Shown piece by piece: positions 58,388-64,000 of a DNA stretch of 64,000 bases. A model generated the notes under the pieces. The model made no database searches and was not told the origin of the DNA. It saw nothing but the letters and a program-made list of their open reading frames with translations. Numbering within the stretch: position 1 is the stretch's first letter; every line of letters begins with the position of its first letter. The DNA comes from Planomicrobium stackebrandtii. Lineage in GTDB: Bacteria > Bacillota > Bacilli > Bacillales_A > Planococcaceae. Location of the stretch: positions 1-64,000 of the forward strand of contig NZ_JAUSWB010000005.1 in assembly GCF_030814955.1 (NCBI RefSeq), given 5' to 3'. Both the position numbers and the translations under genes were made by a program.

Positions 58388-59158
58388 ATGAGTAATGAAC
58401 AATATCCCGTTATCCCTCAAGCTGACTCATTTTTTCTGAAAGGAAACAGCACCGGCATTTTGTTGTGCCATGGCTTTTTAGGCACGCCGCAAAGTGTTAA
58501 GGAATTGGGCGAAGCGATTGCTGCACATGGCTATACAGTTTCCTGTCCGAGGCTCCCCGGCCACGGCACGCATCCTAAAGACCTTGAACAGTTTACCTGC
58601 AATGATTGGTTTGCCCGGGTAGAAGAGGCCTATAAAGAACTGGAGCAGACATGTTCGGCAGTTTTCGTTATCGGCCAATCGATGGGTGGCACCTTAAGCT
58701 TGGATTTGGCCAGCCGCCACCCGGACATTCAAGGAATTGTCCTGATCAATCCGGCGATCGACATTCCTGCGTTTGAAACGTACCGCAACCAGCCGTCCTC
58801 CGGTTATGTCTCAGAAGGCCAACCGGATATCAAAAACGCGGATGCGGTGGAAATCACCTATGAGCAGGCACCGGTCAAAGCGTATCAGCAACTATTACGT
58901 TACATGAATGCTGTCGATGCTAAACTCGCGGACGTACGTTGTCCGGTCGTTTGTTTCCAATCGCTTGAAGATCACGTTGTACCGCCCGGCAATACAGAGT
59001 ATATTCTAAGTAAAGTTCAATCAGAAAACACGCAGAAATACGAACTGCATAATTCCTACCACATTGCTTCTATGGATCATGAGCTGGATTTTATCATTGA
59101 AAAGGCTCTTCAATTTATCGAAAAAATCTTTTCATTGCCAGCTGGCGACCCGCTTTAA
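58388..59158 (+). CDS. Alpha/beta hydrolase (carboxylesterase/monoacylglycerol-lipase type)
   Basis: This alpha/beta hydrolase is 256 aa. The oxyanion segment is LLCHGFLGTPQSVKEL, the nucleophile Ser is in GQSMGG, the acid is probably Asp in LEDHVVPP and the His is in NSYHIASMD. It resembles the thermostable Est30 carboxylesterase group of Bacillales. The ATG follows AAAGGAGG. It is a single gene with a strong terminator after it. Confidence 0.9.
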   Translation: MSNEQYPVIPQADSFFLKGNSTGILLCHGFLGTPQSVKELGEAIAAHGYTVSCPRLPGHGTHPKDLEQFTCNDWFARVEEAYKELEQTCSAVFVIGQSMGGTLSLDLASRHPDIQGIVLINPAIDIPAFETYRNQPSSGYVSEGQPDIKNADAVEITYEQAPVKAYQQLLRYMNAVDAKLADVRCPVVCFQSLEDHVVPPGNTEYILSKVQSENTQKYELHNSYHIASMDHELDFIIEKALQFIEKIFSLPAGDPL

Positions 59159-59174
59159 AACTTATTGTTTTCAT

Positions 59175-59220
59175 AAAAGGCATTCTTTCAGGTTTTATCT
59201 GCCTGAAAGAATGCCTTTTA
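59175..59220 (+). terminator. Terminator after the carboxylesterase gene
   Basis: AAAAGGCATTCTTTCAGG and CCTGAAAGAATGCCTTTT form an 18-bp perfect stem around a nine-base loop, with flanking A and T tracts. Confidence 0.92.
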
Positions 59221-59372
59221 TGTTTTCTATATTTTTTGATTCTAATTATATAGTTTTATGAAACTGAAAATTCAGGTAATGGGAAGTGTAAGAGTGTATT
59301 GTATAAGTATGGGGGGAATGGAGAGATGCTGCTGCCGCCATTGAGATAACTAAAGGAAAGGAGAGAGGCGCC

Positions 59373-60005
59373 ATGGTAAGAGAAAATCGATTACGCAAAG
59401 AGCAGGAAGTCAATCCATTAACCGATATTTGGCTGCGCACACGTGAAACCGTACGCTTCGTTATTGACCGCAAGTCCGCCAAATACATCATTTTCCTTAT
59501 TATCTTGACGGGATTTGCTTCAGGCCTGATCGGGCTCATGAACACCCAAAATGCTGATATGCAGGCGTGGTCAGCTATTCTTCAGGCGTTGATTACCGGT
59601 CCGATAGGAAGTGCATTTGGCTATTTTTTGGGTGCAGCTATATTGATGCTGGTTGGGCGTTTGTTTAAAGGAACGGCAACCTATCAGGAAATGTTCAAGG
59701 CGCTTGCCACAGCGCAAATCCCACAAATTTGGCTCTTGCCGCTGCTGATTGTCTGGGCTTTTGCGTCACCATCAACTTTCTTTGCGGACCGGAGGGATGT
59801 GGAAGGCGATCCGCTTGTCGTCGTCATGTCTTTGGTAATGGGGGCAGTGTCTGTTTGGACATTCATCATCGTCTGCAAAGCAGTAGGCGAAGCGCATCGT
59901 GTGTCGTCTTGGAAAGGATTTTTCATTGTCGTGCTGCCGGGCATCCTTATCACGCTCATTGTTCTTGTTATTGTTTTTGTCCTGTTCGCCTCGTTTTTTA
60001 ACTAG
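59373..60005 (+). CDS. Yip1 family membrane protein
   Basis: This 210-aa membrane protein has about five helices after a 35-residue cytoplasmic N-terminus (NPLTDIWLRTRETVRFVIDRKS). The order matches the Yip1 domain: GPIGSAFGYFLGAAILMLVGRLFKGTATYQEMFKALATAQIPQI. Its bacterial function is not established. The ATG follows AAAGGAGAGAGG. It stands alone before the katG control region. Confidence 0.82.
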   Translation: MVRENRLRKEQEVNPLTDIWLRTRETVRFVIDRKSAKYIIFLIILTGFASGLIGLMNTQNADMQAWSAILQALITGPIGSAFGYFLGAAILMLVGRLFKGTATYQEMFKALATAQIPQIWLLPLLIVWAFASPSTFFADRRDVEGDPLVVVMSLVMGAVSVWTFIIVCKAVGEAHRVSSWKGFFIVVLPGILITLIVLVIVFVLFASFFN

Positions 60006-60160
60006 CTCTGATCGGGAGTTGTTTGAGTGTACAGCGAAAAGTTGAAGCAATAGTGAAAAGATTGGGAAGAAATCGGAGCAGCTTTTCTCCATTCAGAGAT
60101 TGCAGAAAAGAGTTGTTCAAATTTTCATCCTTATTACTGTTCAGTTCTTCTCTAGTTTAG

Positions 60161-62514
<2,354 letters not shown>

Positions 62515-62520
62515 TAAACA

Positions 62521-62561
62521 AAAATCCCGGTCAGCGCAAAATGCTGACCGGGATTTTTTTG
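62521..62561. terminator. Terminator between katG and the flavin oxidase gene
   Basis: AAATCCCGGTCAGC and GCTGACCGGGATTT pair over 14 bp around GCAAAAT, with A and T runs on both sides. It serves katG on the plus strand and could also serve the convergent oxidase. Confidence 0.93.
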
Positions 62562-62590
62562 TAAAAAAAAGATTTTGGATCTTTTGTCAC

Positions 62591-63778
62591 TCACACTTTT
62601 TTCGGGTATTTGTTCTCAAGATTTGGTGATTGAGGCTGCAAACCAAATCTGCTAAGAGCGAAGATTGAAATGTCCAGCTTGCTTTCGCCTGTTATAGCCA
62701 ATTGGCTCAATACTTCTCCCATGACACTGCCAAACTTGAAGCCGTGTCCGGAAAATCCGCAGGCAAAGAGGACGCGGCTGTCTTCCGGATGAACATCAAC
62801 GATAAAATCATTATCGCTTGAAAGTGTGTATAGACACGTTTTTCCTTGCTTTAGTTTGCCATTTGCCTGTGGCAAGTAATGTTCCAGACCTTCCCGCAAG
62901 TCGTTTTCATCTGTTTCGTATAATCCAAAGTTTTGCGTTTGGAGGTCTGGGTCGATCGGCTGGCCACCATCAGATCTTCCAATTTTGATCCCACCGCCAT
63001 TCAAAATGGGAAAACCATAAAACTTCTTATGCTGATCTTCTACAAAAAAAGCCGGGAAATTAGCGGCATCGTACAGTTCGGAAGGCGCTTCAAACCAAGC
63101 AACGGCTTTGCGTGTTGGCTGAATGGGCAGCTCTAAATCCGGCAGCAGCTTTGCCGCCCAGGCTCCTGCAGTGACGATGATTTTCTTGGCATAAAATGTT
63201 GTGAGTTCCGTTGTAATCTTTACACCCTTTTCGTCGCTTAGATCGATATGCTGAACGGCTGTATTAGGAACAAGTTGCGCCCCATGTGCAAGCGCCGTTT
63301 CTTTATATGCCTGAATGGCATTTTCGCTGTAAATGACTCCTGAGTCCGCTTCGAAGCAGCCGGTAAAATGATCTGGTACTGAAAATCCTGGCCATCTTGC
63401 ATTGATTTCCCGGCCAGTTAGAAGCTCTAACGAAAGGTCATGCTTCTGGGCAGAAGCAATTGTTTCTTCTAGAAAAGGTGAATCTTTCGGGCCTAAGCCG
63501 ATCACACCAGTTTTTTCGAAGATCTTATATCCTGTTTGCTGTTCCAGCTCTTCCCACAATTGCTGGGCACGTTTCACTAACGTTACGTATTGCCTGCCTT
63601 CCCCGTACGCATGCCGGATCAGACGGGTATCCCCGTGGTGGCTGCCATGGCTGTGCGGCGGATCAAATGCATCGATTAATAGGGTTTTTACTTTTTGCTG
63701 CGCCAAAAAAGCACCAGCAGCCATTCCCATCGTTCCTGCACCAATTATTGCAACATCAAAAACAGCTTGTTCAGTCAT
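62591..63778 (-). CDS. solA: Sarcosine oxidase/N-methyl-L-tryptophan oxidase-like flavoenzyme
   Basis: This is a 395-aa monomeric sarcosine oxidase family enzyme that demethylates N-methyl amino acids, giving formaldehyde and hydrogen peroxide. The FAD motif is IIGAGTMGMAAGAFLA. The expected covalent-flavin cysteine is C315 in GKTCLYTLSSDNDFIVD. The second FAD region is CGFSGHGFKFGSVMGE. The ATG follows GGAGTGAG. The true substrate among sarcosine, N-methyltryptophan and similar amines is not decided by sequence. It is convergent with katG. Confidence 0.88.
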   Translation of the reverse strand: MTEQAVFDVAIIGAGTMGMAAGAFLAQQKVKTLLIDAFDPPHSHGSHHGDTRLIRHAYGEGRQYVTLVKRAQQLWEELEQQTGYKIFEKTGVIGLGPKDSPFLEETIASAQKHDLSLELLTGREINARWPGFSVPDHFTGCFEADSGVIYSENAIQAYKETALAHGAQLVPNTAVQHIDLSDEKGVKITTELTTFYAKKIIVTAGAWAAKLLPDLELPIQPTRKAVAWFEAPSELYDAANFPAFFVEDQHKKFYGFPILNGGGIKIGRSDGGQPIDPDLQTQNFGLYETDENDLREGLEHYLPQANGKLKQGKTCLYTLSSDNDFIVDVHPEDSRVLFACGFSGHGFKFGSVMGEVLSQLAITGESKLDISIFALSRFGLQPQSPNLENKYPKKV

Positions 63779-63952
63779 TTTCTCACTCCATTCTTTATAG
63801 AAATAATGTCAGGTTCAAAAACAACTGCTTCTCGAACGTTGAATATGAATTATTAGTAGATAGTATGTAAGATTCGAAAGCTTGTCAATCGTTCATTTTT
63901 CGCCTGTTTCTTTCAAATTTTTATAAAAGTTCAAATTTGAAGAAAAATGTGT

Positions 63953-63981
63953 TTGACAAGAGAGACAATGTCCCATACTAT
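63953..63981 (+). promoter_or_regulatory. Promoter pointing out of the right edge
   Basis: TTGACA (63953-63958), 17 bp, TACTAT (63976-63981). It would drive a gene beyond the window. It is divergent from the flavin oxidase gene. Confidence 0.7.
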
Positions 63982-64000
63982 CGTTAATATGTAAAAACTA

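Overview
The window covers a chromosomal replication-origin region of a low-GC Gram-positive bacterium (Bacillales). The conserved dnaA, dnaN, rpmH, parAB and walRK neighbourhoods, the Bacillus-type parS sites and the sequence style suggest a Planococcaceae member such as Planococcus or Planomicrobium. That genus-level assignment is inference; no 16S gene lies in the window. Genes radiate in both directions from oriC, so nearly all core genes lie on the leading strand.

Left arm (minus strand, about 1-9670): an rRNA operon promoter fires out of the left edge. Then, reading away from the origin, come dnaA, dnaN, the S4-domain gene rlbA/yaaA, recF, gyrB and gyrA. The remB/yaaB gene usually found between recF and gyrB in Bacillus is absent. 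The origin is bipartite. One DnaA-box cluster lies upstream of dnaA (9730-10026). A second lies between dnaA and dnaN, with a DnaA-trio and AT-rich unwinding element at 8165-8216.

Right arm, core part (plus strand, about 10160-40400): rpmH, rnpA, yidC, jag, mnmE, mnmG, rsmG, noc, soj and spo0J, then a DUF554 protein, an MscS channel, a DUF951 protein and ychF. These are followed by rpsF-ssb-rpsR, yybS-gdpP-rplI-dnaB, purA, the walRKHIJ-htrA envelope-stress locus, a CxxH/CxxC protein and rlmH. parS sites occur after rsmG, inside spo0J and inside walK. A further DnaA-box cluster surrounds the CxxH/CxxC gene, about 30 kb from oriC.

Accessory part (about 40400-64000): a predicted formaldehyde module (HxlR-type sensor divergent from glutathione-independent formaldehyde dehydrogenase and a GlcG/HbpS-like gene), a short-chain dehydrogenase, a deaminase, an NAD-dependent epimerase, an aldo/keto reductase, a DUF4317 protein and an orphan AT-rich membrane-protein gene. 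A carbohydrate module follows: a TIM-barrel isomerase divergent from a LacI regulator, then an RbsB/RbsA/RbsC-type ABC transporter and a Gfo/Idh/MocA dehydrogenase. Three copies of one 16-bp operator tie its promoters together. The window ends with a carboxylesterase, a Yip1-type membrane protein, catalase-peroxidase KatG with a PerR-like box, and a sarcosine/N-methyltryptophan oxidase-like flavoenzyme.

The most notable non-genic signals are a tandem hairpin repeat whose two copies covary (22543-22815), a 42-bp perfect palindrome after rlmH (40498-40539), the remote DnaA-box cluster, and the conserved formaldehyde-sensing Cys-x-Lys motif in the HxlR protein. I saw no CRISPR array, tRNA, complete insertion sequence or prophage.
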